NCBI RefSeq assembly: GCF_040719145.1
Contig: NZ_JBFDUZ010000002.1
Coordinates: 434,001-498,000 of the forward strand
Direction: 5' to 3'
DNA from: Paenibacillus sp. JQZ6Y-1
GTDB lineage: Bacteria > Bacillota > Bacilli > Paenibacillales > Paenibacillaceae
DNA length: 64,000 nt
Below the pieces are notes generated by a model, which was not told the DNA's origin, made no database searches, and saw only the letters and a program-made list of their open reading frames with translations. Position 1 is the stretch's first letter. Each line of letters starts with the position of its first letter. A program made the position numbers and the translations under genes. Below, piece by piece: positions 17,270 through 26,197 of the stretch.

Positions 17270-19072
17270 TTACTCGTATAGCGATTCCAGCTCTGCGATC
17301 AATGAGCCGACATAATCGGCGGCGGATTGGATGGGCGCTGGTCCCGACATATCCACACCAGCCAGCTTCATCAGCTCCAACGGATCTTGCGAGCCGCCAG
17401 CCTGTAACGCTTGCAGCCAGCGGTCGATTGCCGGTTGCCCTTCCTGACGAATAAGCTGCATAGCCGCGGTGGAGGCGGTCAATCCAGCAGCATAGGTGTA
17501 TGGATACAATCCCATATAATAGTGCGGCTGGCGCATCCAAGTCAGTGTGGCGCCCTCGTCTAGCTCTAGCGTCTCACCCCAGAAGTTCTGCAAAATATTG
17601 CCCTTTGTGGTCGACAGCCAATCGGCAGTCAGCGCCTGACCTTGCTCGGCAGCAGCATATACTTGTCGTTGCAGCTCCGCTTCCAGCAGATGCGTAACAA
17701 AGTTATGGTAATACGTACTAAGGAGCTGTTGAATGACCCAACTACGCAGACGCTTGTCGTCGGAGCCTTGTAACAAATGATCTGCCAGCAGCAGCTCATT
17801 CATCGTGGATGGCGCTTCGACGAAGTACGTGGAGCACCAGTAATTGCTAAACGGCTGATGCTCAGCAGCAAGTGCAAAGTGCGCCGCATGTCCCAGCTCG
17901 TGCGCCAATGTAAAGACATTGCGCATATTGTCTGACCATGCCATCAGGATATAAGGATGTTCCCCGTAGATCGGCGAGCAGAAGGCACCTGTCGATTTGC
18001 CATCATTGTCCGCATAATCGATCCAGCGTGCAGCAAACGCATCGCGGATAATATTGTTGTACGTTTCACCCATTGGCGCGAGTGCCTGCTGGATGATGTT
18101 GCTTGCTTCCTCATACGATACGGATGGATTGTACGATGGATCAAGCGGTGCTTTTAGATCGCAGAAGTACAGCTTATCCAGTCCAAGCTTGCGCTTTTTC
18201 AGAGCGGCATAGCGCTGCATATGCGGAGCGAGCTGTTCCAGTAGTACATTGTGGATATTATGGTACATGTCCACATTCACCTGTTGTGGTTGTAGCAGCA
18301 TGTCAGTAGTGGAATCGTAATGACGCAGATCGGCAAGTACAAGCTGCTTTTTCACTTCGGTTGCATACGTTTCGGCAAAGGTATTTCGATATTGCTTGAG
18401 CGATTTGGTAAACGAAGCAAAGGCGTTGCGGCGGAGTGTCGTATCAGCGGACACTTCGTACGCATTTTCATACAATCGGAAGGAAACGGGGATCGTATTG
18501 CCTTCGCCGTCTGTGCAATCGTCAAATGTCATATCGGTCAGCTTGCTGCGCACATAAATGCGATACGGCGCGCCCATCACTTCGCCCAGTGCTGCGAGTG
18601 CATTTTCTGTTTCTGGTGCAAGACGATGCGGACGTGTATCATCCAATTGCTTCAATGTGCGTTCGTATGGCTGTAGCCCGGCTTCTTGCTGTCTAAAATT
18701 CGCAATAACTTCTTGTGGTAAATCTAGTATTTCGGATTCGATCCATGTGATCGCTGCTTGCACGCGGGAGTACAGGTCGCCAGCTTTGGCGGAACGCGCA
18801 ATATTAGCAGGATCACTGCCATCGGCGGATTGCTGTAGACTGGCGTAGCTGTACGCTTTGGATAGGGCAAGCCCTAACGTGTTTTGTTGCTCTAGGCATT
18901 GCAGCAACACCTCTGCGCTCTCACCGAGACGACCGCGGAATTGCTGGATTTGCTCTGTTTGCTGTTCAATCTCGGTCAGGGCGGCGTTCCAATCTTGTTC
19001 GCTGGCGTATAGATCATTCACATTCCATGTTGCTGGAATGGGGACTTCGGAGCGGGTAAGCGTTTTGGACAT
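17270..19072 (-). CDS. pepF: Oligoendopeptidase F (M3 family zinc peptidase)
   Basis: 600 residues, the normal size for PepF. The zinc site is FTLAHELGHAAH, with His391, Glu392 and His395; the downstream metal Glu is in STMNELLLADHLL. The N-terminal half is the helical PepF domain (RSEVPIPATWNVNDLYASEQDW). The enzyme hydrolyses peptides of roughly 7-17 residues in the cytoplasm; in Bacillales PepF homologs have been linked to peptide signalling and sporulation control. The start is the ATG after AAGGAGG; an upstream ATG at 19126 would add 18 residues without homology. Single-gene unit. Confidence 0.92.
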   Translation of the reverse strand: MSKTLTRSEVPIPATWNVNDLYASEQDWNAALTEIEQQTEQIQQFRGRLGESAEVLLQCLEQQNTLGLALSKAYSYASLQQSADGSDPANIARSAKAGDLYSRVQAAITWIESEILDLPQEVIANFRQQEAGLQPYERTLKQLDDTRPHRLAPETENALAALGEVMGAPYRIYVRSKLTDMTFDDCTDGEGNTIPVSFRLYENAYEVSADTTLRRNAFASFTKSLKQYRNTFAETYATEVKKQLVLADLRHYDSTTDMLLQPQQVNVDMYHNIHNVLLEQLAPHMQRYAALKKRKLGLDKLYFCDLKAPLDPSYNPSVSYEEASNIIQQALAPMGETYNNIIRDAFAARWIDYADNDGKSTGAFCSPIYGEHPYILMAWSDNMRNVFTLAHELGHAAHFALAAEHQPFSNYWCSTYFVEAPSTMNELLLADHLLQGSDDKRLRSWVIQQLLSTYYHNFVTHLLEAELQRQVYAAAEQGQALTADWLSTTKGNILQNFWGETLELDEGATLTWMRQPHYYMGLYPYTYAAGLTASTAAMQLIRQEGQPAIDRWLQALQAGGSQDPLELMKLAGVDMSGPAPIQSAADYVGSLIAELESLYE

Positions 19073-19208
19073 GATCGTATTCCTCCTTGACGATGGGTAT
19101 GTAGTAAAGACGTTCATTCTATCCATTATAAGGATGATGTGCTTGAAATCAAAGAAAGCCGCTCATAGGAGCGGCTAACAAAGAGTTGCATATAGAGTGG
19201 TGCGATGA

Positions 19209-19688
19209 TTAGATGGCTTGCACGAGAATCTCGGCAAAGCGTTCCAGAAATTGCTGATCCTGCTCATCAAAGCGACTTTTGAGCGGGCTGTCGATGTCGA
19301 TTACGCCGAGCAACTCGCCATCGCGTACCAATGGCACGACGATTTCGCTGTTGGAAGCAGCATCGCAGGCGATATGACCCGGAAATTCATGCACATCTGC
19401 GACTAGCAGGGTACGGCGCTCAGATGCAGATGTCCCGCATACGCCTTTGCCCAGTGGAATACGGATGCAGGCAGGCAGCCCTTGAAATGGTCCAAGAACC
19501 AGTTCTTTGCCATCATACAGATAAAAACCAGTCCAGTTCGTATCCTGCAAAAACTGCTTCAGCAGTGCAGAAGCGTTGGATAGATTGGCAATCCGATCTG
19601 GCTCGTCGTGAATCAGACCTTTGAGCTGGCTGAGGGCGGTTTCGTATTGTTCTTCACGAGAGCCGCTATATGCTATATTTTCAAACAT
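19209..19688 (-). CDS. msrC: Free methionine-R-sulfoxide reductase (GAF-domain fRMsr)
   Basis: 159 residues forming one GAF domain. The three conserved cysteines are present at Cys74, Cys84 and Cys108, the 10/24 spacing of the family's resolving and catalytic cysteines. Other signatures are TNWTGFYLYDGKELVLGPFQG and GELLGVIDIDSP. The enzyme reduces free Met-R-sulfoxide, a repair step after oxidative stress, using thioredoxin. ATG 19688 with AAAGGTG at good spacing is preferred over the GTG three codons earlier. It lies just upstream of pepF on the same strand, with about 140 bases between. Confidence 0.88.
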   Translation of the reverse strand: MFENIAYSGSREEQYETALSQLKGLIHDEPDRIANLSNASALLKQFLQDTNWTGFYLYDGKELVLGPFQGLPACIRIPLGKGVCGTSASERRTLLVADVHEFPGHIACDAASNSEIVVPLVRDGELLGVIDIDSPLKSRFDEQDQQFLERFAEILVQAI

Positions 19689-20045
19689 GAAAGTCACCTT
19701 TTTCAGATAGATTTACAGACCTTTACGCTGTAGCTGTGCCGTAGTGGGCATCTACACCCAGTATACAATTGTTGTCCTCATTTGCAAATGAACCTACTCA
19801 AAATACAAGTGCTGATTGGAAGCGATATATGCAATGGATAAAGCATTACTTTAAATGTAAGGTAAAAATTGGAATAAACTTGATGGATATGTTTACGTAA
19901 TCAGTGAGCAGGGTAAATACAGCTTGAATCATAACGGTTTACAGGGCTGATCTGTCAACGGCGATTATTGTTTGCTTCCACTCTTAGCCAAAACCGCTAA
20001 CGGCCTATACACATCATTCAATCGACTGGAAGGAGAGAAGGGTAT
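19689..20045. other. Intergenic region, no gene seen
   Basis: About 360 bases, AT-rich on the left and more GC-balanced on the right. It separates a minus-strand and a plus-strand gene and so must hold two divergent promoters. No structured element or small frame with a good ribosome site was found. Confidence 0.5.
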
Positions 20046-20381
20046 ATGCATGCGGAGGTACAAAATTTGTTTATACGAATCCATATGCTGCATCAGGCAA
20101 ATCAGCACATGCTGACCATTGCGAATATGCAGCCTGTATTGGAGGACCGTGGTTATCGTGTTGGGGATCGTGAGATTAAGCAGGAGCTGGTCAATCTGAC
20201 ATCCGAAAATATGCTGACTGTCAGTGGGGAAGAGTACCGAATCACTGGCACGGGTATCAGCGAATTGAGAGAAATCCGCAAGCGGCTATCGCTGTTGTGC
20301 GGCGAAGTGGCTTCACCTGCGGCTCCCGGTAACCTCCCAGAGCGCACCATGTCCAAGCAGGCATCTTCTGTAGTCGTTTAA
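20046..20381 (+). CDS. Small hypothetical protein, possible winged-helix fold
   Basis: 111 residues, strong AAGGAGAG ribosome site. The first 85 residues are a helix-rich, charged domain. The order QNLFIRIHMLHQANQHMLTI, then GYRVGDREIKQELVNLTSEN, then a short beta-hairpin MLTVSGEEYRITGTG and a terminal helix would fit a winged-helix domain. This is a guess from pattern only. The last 25 residues are Ser/Pro-rich and likely disordered. It is followed directly by a strong terminator, so it is transcribed alone. Confidence 0.6.
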   Translation: MHAEVQNLFIRIHMLHQANQHMLTIANMQPVLEDRGYRVGDREIKQELVNLTSENMLTVSGEEYRITGTGISELREIRKRLSLLCGEVASPAAPGNLPERTMSKQASSVVV

Positions 20382-20399
20382 TTTGGATTTATAACAGTC

Positions 20400-20447
20400 G
20401 GCAAAAAGCCGGTATCCGCTGTGCGCAGCGAATACCGGCTTTTTGCC
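20400..20447 (+). terminator. Strong intrinsic terminator
   Basis: A 16-bp perfect stem (GGCAAAAAGCCGGTAT / ATACCGGCTTTTTGCC) with a 16-nt loop that can itself pair (CGCTGTGCGCAGCG). It follows the small hypothetical gene. Confidence 0.88.
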
Positions 20448-20513
20448 GTATTTCACACAGGGAGATGCAGTAGGGCTGGTTGTTGATGGTGACAGTGACA
20501 GGAAGGAGATTAG

Positions 20514-20621
20514 ATGTGCATCTTGCAGTTGCACAATTCACAGACGCAGGTTATTCTAAGACGGTTCTGGCATATGCTAAAGCATAACGGAGGAACAAGA
20601 GTAATAAAGGAACAAGAGTGA
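20514..20621 (+). CDS. Possible 35-residue small ORF upstream of the ECF operon
   Basis: The frame starts MCILQLHNSQTQV and is preceded by GGAAGGAG at ideal spacing. It ends 40 bases before the EcfT start. The peptide is basic with no recognisable family. It is either a leader peptide or chance. Confidence 0.3.
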   Translation: MCILQLHNSQTQVILRRFWHMLKHNGGTRVIKEQE

Positions 20622-20661
20622 TAAGAGTAATAAAGTCACAAGAGCAATGGAGGAATCAAAC

Positions 20662-21402
20662 GTGAATAGGGAGAACAAGCCATTTCTCTATCGAATGGAC
20701 CCGCTGACAAAAATATTCATGCTGCTCTGCCTCTCAATACTGGCTGTTCATATGAAGCACGCTTTGCCTCAGTTGATCCTGTTCGGATTCGTCTGGCTGG
20801 CAGTGGTAATCGGAACGGGGCAAATGGTCAGTCGTCCATTGATGCAATTGCTGGCAGGAATCGGGATTCCGTATTTTGGGTTATCGCTATTATCTGTACG
20901 CGAAGGCGAGGTATGGTGGCAGTGGGGCGCATTGCAACTAACTAGCGGCGGATTGGAATATGGCGCGGTGATGACGCTGCGTATTTTTATCTTTTGCCTA
21001 ACTTCGGTGGCGTTGTCAGTGACAACCGATTATCGTGAACTGGTCGGCGCACTTGTACTGAAGCTGAAGGTGCCGTACCGTTTTGCGTATGGATTGGCGC
21101 TGGCGTTGACCTTTTTGCCTTTGCTGCGTGAGGAAGGAAGATTGGCACTGGCAGCAAGGCGTCTGCGCGGGCAACGCATCTCGCGTGGACCGGCAGGACT
21201 GTTGCATGCACGAGATTATTTGGCAGCTGTATTTACTGGCTCCGTTCGGCGTATTCAGTATATTGCTGGTGCTATGGATGGCAAAGGATTTGGTGCGTCG
21301 GCACATCGTACCTTTTACCGTTCCTTTGTACTTCCGTCGTATGCGTTACCGTTAATGATTGTTAGCGCAGGAGTTACACTAGCGCTCTGTGTACTGGTGT
21401 AG
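20662..21402 (+). CDS. ECF transporter transmembrane (T) component, EcfT/CbiQ/YkoC-like
   Basis: 246 residues with five to six hydrophobic segments. The two short cytoplasmic coupling motifs are visible: AARRLRGQR and GAMDGKGFGAS, the Ala-Arg-Gly type signatures through which the T subunit contacts the two ATPase subunits. The N-terminus MDPLTKIFMLLCLSILA is typical of the family. GTG 20662 with TGGAGGA 6 bases upstream is chosen; ATG 20647 is in frame but has no ribosome site. It works with the S component (21545-22162) and fused ATPases (22162-23676). There is no TPP riboswitch upstream, unlike Bacillus ykoEDC. Confidence 0.85.
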   Translation: MNRENKPFLYRMDPLTKIFMLLCLSILAVHMKHALPQLILFGFVWLAVVIGTGQMVSRPLMQLLAGIGIPYFGLSLLSVREGEVWWQWGALQLTSGGLEYGAVMTLRIFIFCLTSVALSVTTDYRELVGALVLKLKVPYRFAYGLALALTFLPLLREEGRLALAARRLRGQRISRGPAGLLHARDYLAAVFTGSVRRIQYIAGAMDGKGFGASAHRTFYRSFVLPSYALPLMIVSAGVTLALCVLV

Positions 21403-21438
21403 CTGCTGTCCTATCGCTGACAGTGGGAAATAAAAAGA

Positions 21439-21490
21439 TTGACTTATCTTTATTGTTAACCTAAATTATATTTTGTGGTTGACAATAAAG
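21439..21490 (+). promoter_or_regulatory. BirA-like biotin operator overlapping a sigma-A promoter
   Basis: The inverted repeat TTGTTAACC (21453-21461), 15-nt spacer, GGTTGACAA (21477-21485) extends to 14 bp per arm with one mismatch. It matches the known BirA box (TTGTAAACC/TTGTTAACC, 14-16 nt, mirrored arm). A promoter TTGACT (21439-21444), 17 bp, TAAATT (21462-21467) lies across it, so a bound repressor would block transcription of the S component and ATPase genes. Confidence 0.75.
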
Positions 21491-21544
21491 TTGTGGCGTT
21501 CCGTCATGCCAACCACTGAATATCCATATACAGGGAGCGAAATC

Positions 21545-22162
21545 ATGAGTACAAATGTAAATAGCAATTCTTCCAACAGCAAAATGAGCCGTACTTTCCA
21601 AGCGTTTACGACGATGGATATCGTGCTGATGGCGTTGCTGGCGACTGCCAATGCAGTCATGACGATGTATCTGGGTGCAGTAAATCAACTGCTAAGCAGT
21701 ATCGGTGGCCCTATTCTGACCTCCACCATCGTCGGTCTATATATGATCTATGGTCTGCTGGCTTGTTATATTATCCGTAAACCGGGCACTGCCGTGATTA
21801 CATACGCGCTTGGTGCGCTAGTGCAAAGCTTTGTCGGCGTATCGTATGGGATTGCTTCTGCCTTTGCCGCGGCGATCTGTTATATGCTCGTGGCTGAACT
21901 GCTGATGGCGATGACTCGTTATCGTCGCTGGTCAACTGGCTGGATGATGCTGATCGGTGGCGCTATGGTGCCAATCTGGTTCGTCGTGGCGGTACAAATG
22001 TTTGGCTACGCCAAATGGGGCATGACCATTCTGTCGATTGCACTGGTCGTGCGTATACTCAGTGGTATGCTGCTGTGCGGTCTACTCACAGTAGTGTTTG
22101 CCAAAGCGATTGGTAAAACAGGGTTGCTACGCCGGTTTGCCGGGTTTAACGGACGCCGCTAA
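21545..22162 (+). CDS. ECF transporter substrate-binding (S) component, YkoE-like
   Basis: 205 residues from ATG 21545 (GGAGCG upstream). After a polar Ser/Asn-rich N-terminus of about 20 residues there are five to six membrane helices. The pattern MDIVLMALLATANAVMTMYL, then GGPILTSTIVGLYMIYGLLA and IIRKPGTAVITYALGALVQS fits the YkoE family. YkoE proteins are assigned to thiamine or its hydroxymethylpyrimidine precursor. The upstream BirA-type operator instead points to biotin or a biotin precursor, although the sequence is not BioY-like. Translationally coupled to the ATPase gene (TAATG overlap). Confidence 0.8.
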   Translation: MSTNVNSNSSNSKMSRTFQAFTTMDIVLMALLATANAVMTMYLGAVNQLLSSIGGPILTSTIVGLYMIYGLLACYIIRKPGTAVITYALGALVQSFVGVSYGIASAFAAAICYMLVAELLMAMTRYRRWSTGWMMLIGGAMVPIWFVVAVQMFGYAKWGMTILSIALVVRILSGMLLCGLLTVVFAKAIGKTGLLRRFAGFNGRR

Positions 22163-23676
22163 TGAGCAGCAACGGCATTGACATGACGAAACCGGCAGTG
22201 ATGCTACGGCAGGTGTCGTATGTGTATGACGACAGCGAGCAAGCAGCCGTACAGCAGCTTGATATACAAGTGGAGCAAAGACAATGGCTGGCGATTGTTG
22301 GTGCAAGCGGCAGCGGCAAATCAACACTCTGTCGTCTGATCAATGGTCAACTACCACGCCTAGCTGGTGGACAGCGCGAAGGCGACGTGCATATTCAGGG
22401 CATTGATCCTGCGGAAGCAACAATTGCAGAACTGGCATCTACTATAGGATCGCTTGGGCAGGACCCGGATGCTGAGCTAGTGGTCGGTACGGTAGAGGAC
22501 GAAATTGCCTTTGGACCGGAAAATCTGTGCCTTGCGCCATCAGAGATTGGTCAGCGTATTGACCGGCTAACGACAACACTAGCATTGGAGCATGTACGTA
22601 ATCGCCATATACACCAGCTATCTGGCGGACAGCGACAACGCACCGCACTGGCGGCAGTATTGGCGCTGGAACCACAGATTCTGCTATTGGATGAGCCAGC
22701 AGCAAGTTTGGACCCAGCTGGTCGGCAGCAGGTGTTGGATATGATTGGCGACTGGCATGCCGCCGGTGGAACCCTAATCACTGCATCCGCTCGTTGGGAT
22801 CACAGTGTACAGCGCGCAGATCATGTCCTCGTTTTGGAAAAGGGTAGCATAGTACTGCAAGGTACACCAGCGGAGCTACTGCAACAGAATGCGGACGATC
22901 TGCGCCAGTTGTATATTGTGCCAGCGATCACACAGGACGAGTCTTCGGATGCGCATCAAGTGTCCGTATCATCGGAAAAATCACAGTCATCACCTGATCT
23001 GTTGCAGCCTATCGTTGATATTCGGCAGCTGAATTATCAGTACGCGGGTAATTCTACTCCTGCATTGCAGGATGTTTCGCTACAAATACATCCCGGCGAA
23101 ATGGTGCTGTTATGCGGTGCAAACGGCTCCGGTAAGACAACGCTAACCCGACTGCTGGCAGGGCTGTTGTCTCCACCGACTGGTCATATTTTCCGTCATG
23201 GGCAGGACAGCGCCCGCGACGATATTCATGCGCGCGCGCAGGATACGGGGTATCTATTTCAACACCCCGATCATCAATGGGTAGCATCGACTGTATGGGA
23301 TGAATGTGTCTTCGGCATCCGGGCGCAGCTTGGCTTGCGCCGTCGTCAGCCGCTACCACAGCCATGGGTGGAGCGAGTGGAGCAGATGCTATCGCAAGCC
23401 GGACTGCTGACAGAGCGTGATGCTTCACCCTATAGTCTGAGTGCTGGGCAAAAGCGGCTATTATCCGCGACTGCGCAATTTTTGTTGGAGCGTCCATTGT
23501 ATATTTTGGATGAACCAGCAGCAGCGGTGGACTATTTTACCATGCAGCATCTATTGCAGCTGTGCCAAGCTGCGATGGCGCGTGGAGCAGCGCTATTCAT
23601 AGTCACGCATGAGCCGGAATTGTTCAGCGAACATGCAACGCGTATGATTACGCTGGCACATGGGCGCATACAATAA
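22162..23676 (+). CDS. ECF transporter fused double ATPase (YkoD-like)
   Basis: 504 residues containing two ABC ATPase domains in one chain. Domain 1: Walker A GASGSGKST, signature LSGGQRQR, Walker B ILLLDEP. Domain 2: Walker A GANGSGKTT, signature LSAGQKRL, Walker B YILDEP. A Ser-rich linker near 260-275 joins them. The H-loop His is present in domain 2 (IVTHEPE), while domain 1 has ITASARWDH, lacking the usual His, so the two ATP sites may be unequal. It powers vitamin uptake with the T and S components. The ATG overlaps the S-gene stop by one base. Confidence 0.9.
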   Translation: MSSNGIDMTKPAVMLRQVSYVYDDSEQAAVQQLDIQVEQRQWLAIVGASGSGKSTLCRLINGQLPRLAGGQREGDVHIQGIDPAEATIAELASTIGSLGQDPDAELVVGTVEDEIAFGPENLCLAPSEIGQRIDRLTTTLALEHVRNRHIHQLSGGQRQRTALAAVLALEPQILLLDEPAASLDPAGRQQVLDMIGDWHAAGGTLITASARWDHSVQRADHVLVLEKGSIVLQGTPAELLQQNADDLRQLYIVPAITQDESSDAHQVSVSSEKSQSSPDLLQPIVDIRQLNYQYAGNSTPALQDVSLQIHPGEMVLLCGANGSGKTTLTRLLAGLLSPPTGHIFRHGQDSARDDIHARAQDTGYLFQHPDHQWVASTVWDECVFGIRAQLGLRRRQPLPQPWVERVEQMLSQAGLLTERDASPYSLSAGQKRLLSATAQFLLERPLYILDEPAAAVDYFTMQHLLQLCQAAMARGAALFIVTHEPELFSEHATRMITLAHGRIQ

Positions 23677-23707
23677 GATATTCCAACATATCAACATATC
23701 TATTCAA

Positions 23708-23765
23708 ACAAAATGCAGTTCCTCTCAGGCGAGCAAATGTCGCCGTGAAAGGAACTGCATTTTGT
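23708..23765. terminator. Bidirectional intrinsic terminator
   Basis: A 15-bp stem, ACAAAATGCAGTTCC with GGAACTGCATTTTGT. It separates the convergent ECF operon and the MarR gene. Confidence 0.85.
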
Positions 23766-23781
23766 GTTGTCCGGTTGTATA

Positions 23782-24249
23782 TTATTTGCGAACGGATGGG
23801 GATAGACGTTCTGCTTCCATACCGAGCTTTTTGAGCAGATAGATAAGCTGTTCTTTTTCCTGTATGTTCAGACCGCCTAGTGCGAAGTTCAGGCGTTCTT
23901 CGTATTTGGGATAAATTTCATCCATCATCGCGCGAACCTGATCGGTCAGTTCGGCGTAGATCACACGGCGGTCGGTTGGGCAAGGATGACGGCGCAGCAG
24001 ACCACCGTGCTCCAGCTTGTCGATAACATACGTAACGTTGCCACTTTGCAGCAGTAGTTTAGCTCCGATCTGTTGAATCGGCTGTGCACCTTTAAAGTAG
24101 AGCACTTCCATGACAGAAAATGCGGTGGAGTTGAAGCCTTCGATCTTGCTTCCGGCAACGGCATGTTCGTTCAAGCTTTTGAAGGCTTTGGCGAAGACGC
24201 GGTACAGATGCATGGATTGTTCGGTGTTGTTCATGGACATGTTAATCAT
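23782..24249 (-). CDS. MarR-family transcriptional regulator
   Basis: About 155 residues. The winged-helix core is clear: QQIGAKLLLQSGNVTYVIDKL is the recognition region and GLLRRHPCPTDRRVIYAELT the wing with the DRR motif. The terminal helices would form the dimer interface. The MarR/SlyA-like family binds small phenolic or oxidising signals, and Cys near the wing (RHPCPTDRR) is common in the peroxide-sensing OhrR/YusO types. The start among several near ATGs is uncertain; 24249 has AAAGGA upstream. Upstream lies the DnaA-box-rich block, and no target gene is adjacent. Confidence 0.85.
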   Translation of the reverse strand: MINMSMNNTEQSMHLYRVFAKAFKSLNEHAVAGSKIEGFNSTAFSVMEVLYFKGAQPIQQIGAKLLLQSGNVTYVIDKLEHGGLLRRHPCPTDRRVIYAELTDQVRAMMDEIYPKYEERLNFALGGLNIQEKEQLIYLLKKLGMEAERLSPSVRK

Positions 24250-24459
24250 GGTACATTCATCCTTTCCGGTTGTGGGATACATAACATCTATGCAAAAGAG
24301 TTATAAGAAGTAATCTAGAATCTACTTCCATCTTACCTGCAATTAAAATTAAAAAATGTATCATTTGTCACAATGCCATCCATTTTAAATATTAAATTTA
24401 AGGATTAAATTGCGTTTAAAAACCTACATATCTATTTATCCTTCCCAATGGACAGCAAT

Positions 24460-24973
24460 TGTGGATAAAATGTATCCGTTTACGATCATTTCTGTATATT
24501 GATGTCGCGAATCTGGAATTGTACAAATGAAACACCATTTTCTCTTCATTTTGCAGAGATTAGATACAAAATTGGAAAAAAGTCTGTGCGCAAGATGTGT
24601 ACGACCTGTGGAAAAGTGGATAAATATTGTGGATAACCATGTGCATAATTTCTCTTGTATTCAAAATAGTACACTCCATTGCATAAAAAGGAGACGTTAT
24701 ACATAGTCAGTCAGCAAAAAGGCGATTTCATAGCTTTTTATACACATGTTGTTCTGCATAATTGGTTTAACCTGTGTATAGAGTGGAATAATTTTACTGA
24801 AATCTATCCTCAGGCTGTGTATAAGTTGTTGATAACTTGTGTGTAAATCCTTAATATCTGGTACTAATTTGTGTATAGCATGTTGGTAACTGAAATTTTT
24901 CTTTTACAAAACGTTTACGCAAACATTGCACAAATATCCATTTCATTTAATGTTGGCACGTTAAAGTGGATAA
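24460..24973. other. Non-coding block dense in DnaA-box-like 9-mers
   Basis: The 780-base AT-rich gap between the MarR gene and the GDPD gene holds five exact TTATNCACA matches: 24460-24468, 24628-24636, 24640-24648 and 24816-24824 (minus) and 24738-24746 (plus). Nine one-mismatch copies start at 24607, 24615, 24697, 24753, 24773, 24827, 24838, 24870 and 24965. The copies at 24816, 24827 and 24838 are spaced exactly 11 bp. No dnaA or dnaN gene is nearby. Confidence 0.7.
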
Positions 24974-25031
24974 AAAGAAAGTGCAGCTCCAAGCGACTGC
25001 CCAAAAATAACGAAGCGGAGAGACAATAGCG

Positions 25032-25898
25032 ATGAGAGATAAATCATTGACTTTGAGGACGGAGTCGTATGACAGCGGTTTGCAGCAGATTAGTGCTAGC
25101 TTTTACGATAGTCGCGGACGTATTATGATTGCCGCTCATCGTGGAGACTGGCGATTGGCACCAGAAAATTCGTTAGCAGCGATCCAGTATTCGATCGTGG
25201 CGGGAGCAGATTTGATTGAGATTGATGTACAGCGCACAGCGGATGGTCAATTGGTGCTGATGCACGATGAAACGGTGGATCGCATGACCAACGGGAGTGG
25301 CAGACTATCGGAGATGACGCTGGAGCAGCTGCGAAGCTTACGTCTACGTCAGCATCAGGGTGGTAGCGAGCAACGACTCACCAACTATTTGATTCCGACG
25401 CTGGAAGAGGTCATGATTCTTGCACGCGGCAAGGTTATGATCAATCTAGATAAATGCTGGGCTTGGCGCGAGGATGTATACGCTGTGCTGCTACGCACAG
25501 ACACGGTGGCACAAACGCTATTTAAAAGCACGGCTGAACCGGAGGAAGTTTCTTCGTTTCGACATAACAAACTACAAAAGCCGTTATATATGCACATATT
25601 GGACGATAGCAATATACAACATGTAGAACGCATAGACGAAATCTGCCAAACTGTACGTCCAGAAGCGGTAGAGATTTGTTTTGAGCAGGAGAATAGTGAA
25701 CGGCTGGAGTCGTCGCTGCTGCAACGTATTCAGCAATATGACTGCCGTCTGTGGGTGAATACGATGTGGGATTCTTTATGCGGTGGTCACTCCGAGCTGC
25801 ACGGAGCGGAAGGCTGGGATTGGCAGCTACAGCATGGATTCAATATGATCCAGACCGATAATGTTGGGCTACTGCGTCGTTATTTGGATGAGAGATGA
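25032..25898 (+). CDS. Glycerophosphodiester phosphodiesterase family protein
   Basis: 288 residues. The GDPD active site is intact: AHRGDWRLAPENS (His36, Arg37, Glu45), then EIDVQRTADGQLVLMHDETVDR (Glu63, Asp65, His78). The C-terminal LWVNTMWDSL and NMIQTDNVGLLRRYL belong to the same TIM barrel. It hydrolyses glycerophosphodiesters to glycerol-3-phosphate and an alcohol. There is no signal peptide, so the role is cytoplasmic. GCGGAGAG precedes the ATG. It is preceded by the DnaA-box block and followed by a weak terminator. Confidence 0.88.
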   Translation: MRDKSLTLRTESYDSGLQQISASFYDSRGRIMIAAHRGDWRLAPENSLAAIQYSIVAGADLIEIDVQRTADGQLVLMHDETVDRMTNGSGRLSEMTLEQLRSLRLRQHQGGSEQRLTNYLIPTLEEVMILARGKVMINLDKCWAWREDVYAVLLRTDTVAQTLFKSTAEPEEVSSFRHNKLQKPLYMHILDDSNIQHVERIDEICQTVRPEAVEICFEQENSERLESSLLQRIQQYDCRLWVNTMWDSLCGGHSELHGAEGWDWQLQHGFNMIQTDNVGLLRRYLDER

Positions 25899-26035
25899 AG
25901 ACCCTTAGGGATGAAGAACAAGAGGATGAAGAATAAGAACGTGATTGTAGTAGACGAAATAGGCGATATAGCGATATGGCAACGGATAGGGTGTTGTTCC
26001 TGTCGATATTGTATGGTTAATACGTGTATAGAGCA

Positions 26036-26080
26036 AAAACCCCGTGCAACTGCTTACTCAGCAGGACGGGGTCTTTGTTC
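26036..26080 (+). terminator. Weak intrinsic terminator
   Basis: ACCCCGT pairs with ACGGGGT with a 20-nt loop, followed by CTTTGTTCT. It lies 140 bases downstream of the GDPD gene. Confidence 0.6.
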
Positions 26081-26197
26081 TATAATTAGGTGTTTGCTCT
26101 ATAGTTAGATTTTTCATCTGTATGGAACTATTGATTCGCTTGCAGAACAGTTGGCATGACTTGGCTTGCTTCCGCATAATATTCTTCATGCCAAAAT

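Noticed and set aside
20400-20661. TPP riboswitch expected before a ykoE-type operon
   Set aside because: The conserved CTGAGA and 3' TPP-box sequences are absent.
24316-25031. Chromosomal oriC
   Set aside because: DnaA boxes are dense, but dnaA, dnaN, recF or gyrB are not adjacent and the neighbours are not those of a Firmicute origin; kept as a DnaA-box cluster instead.
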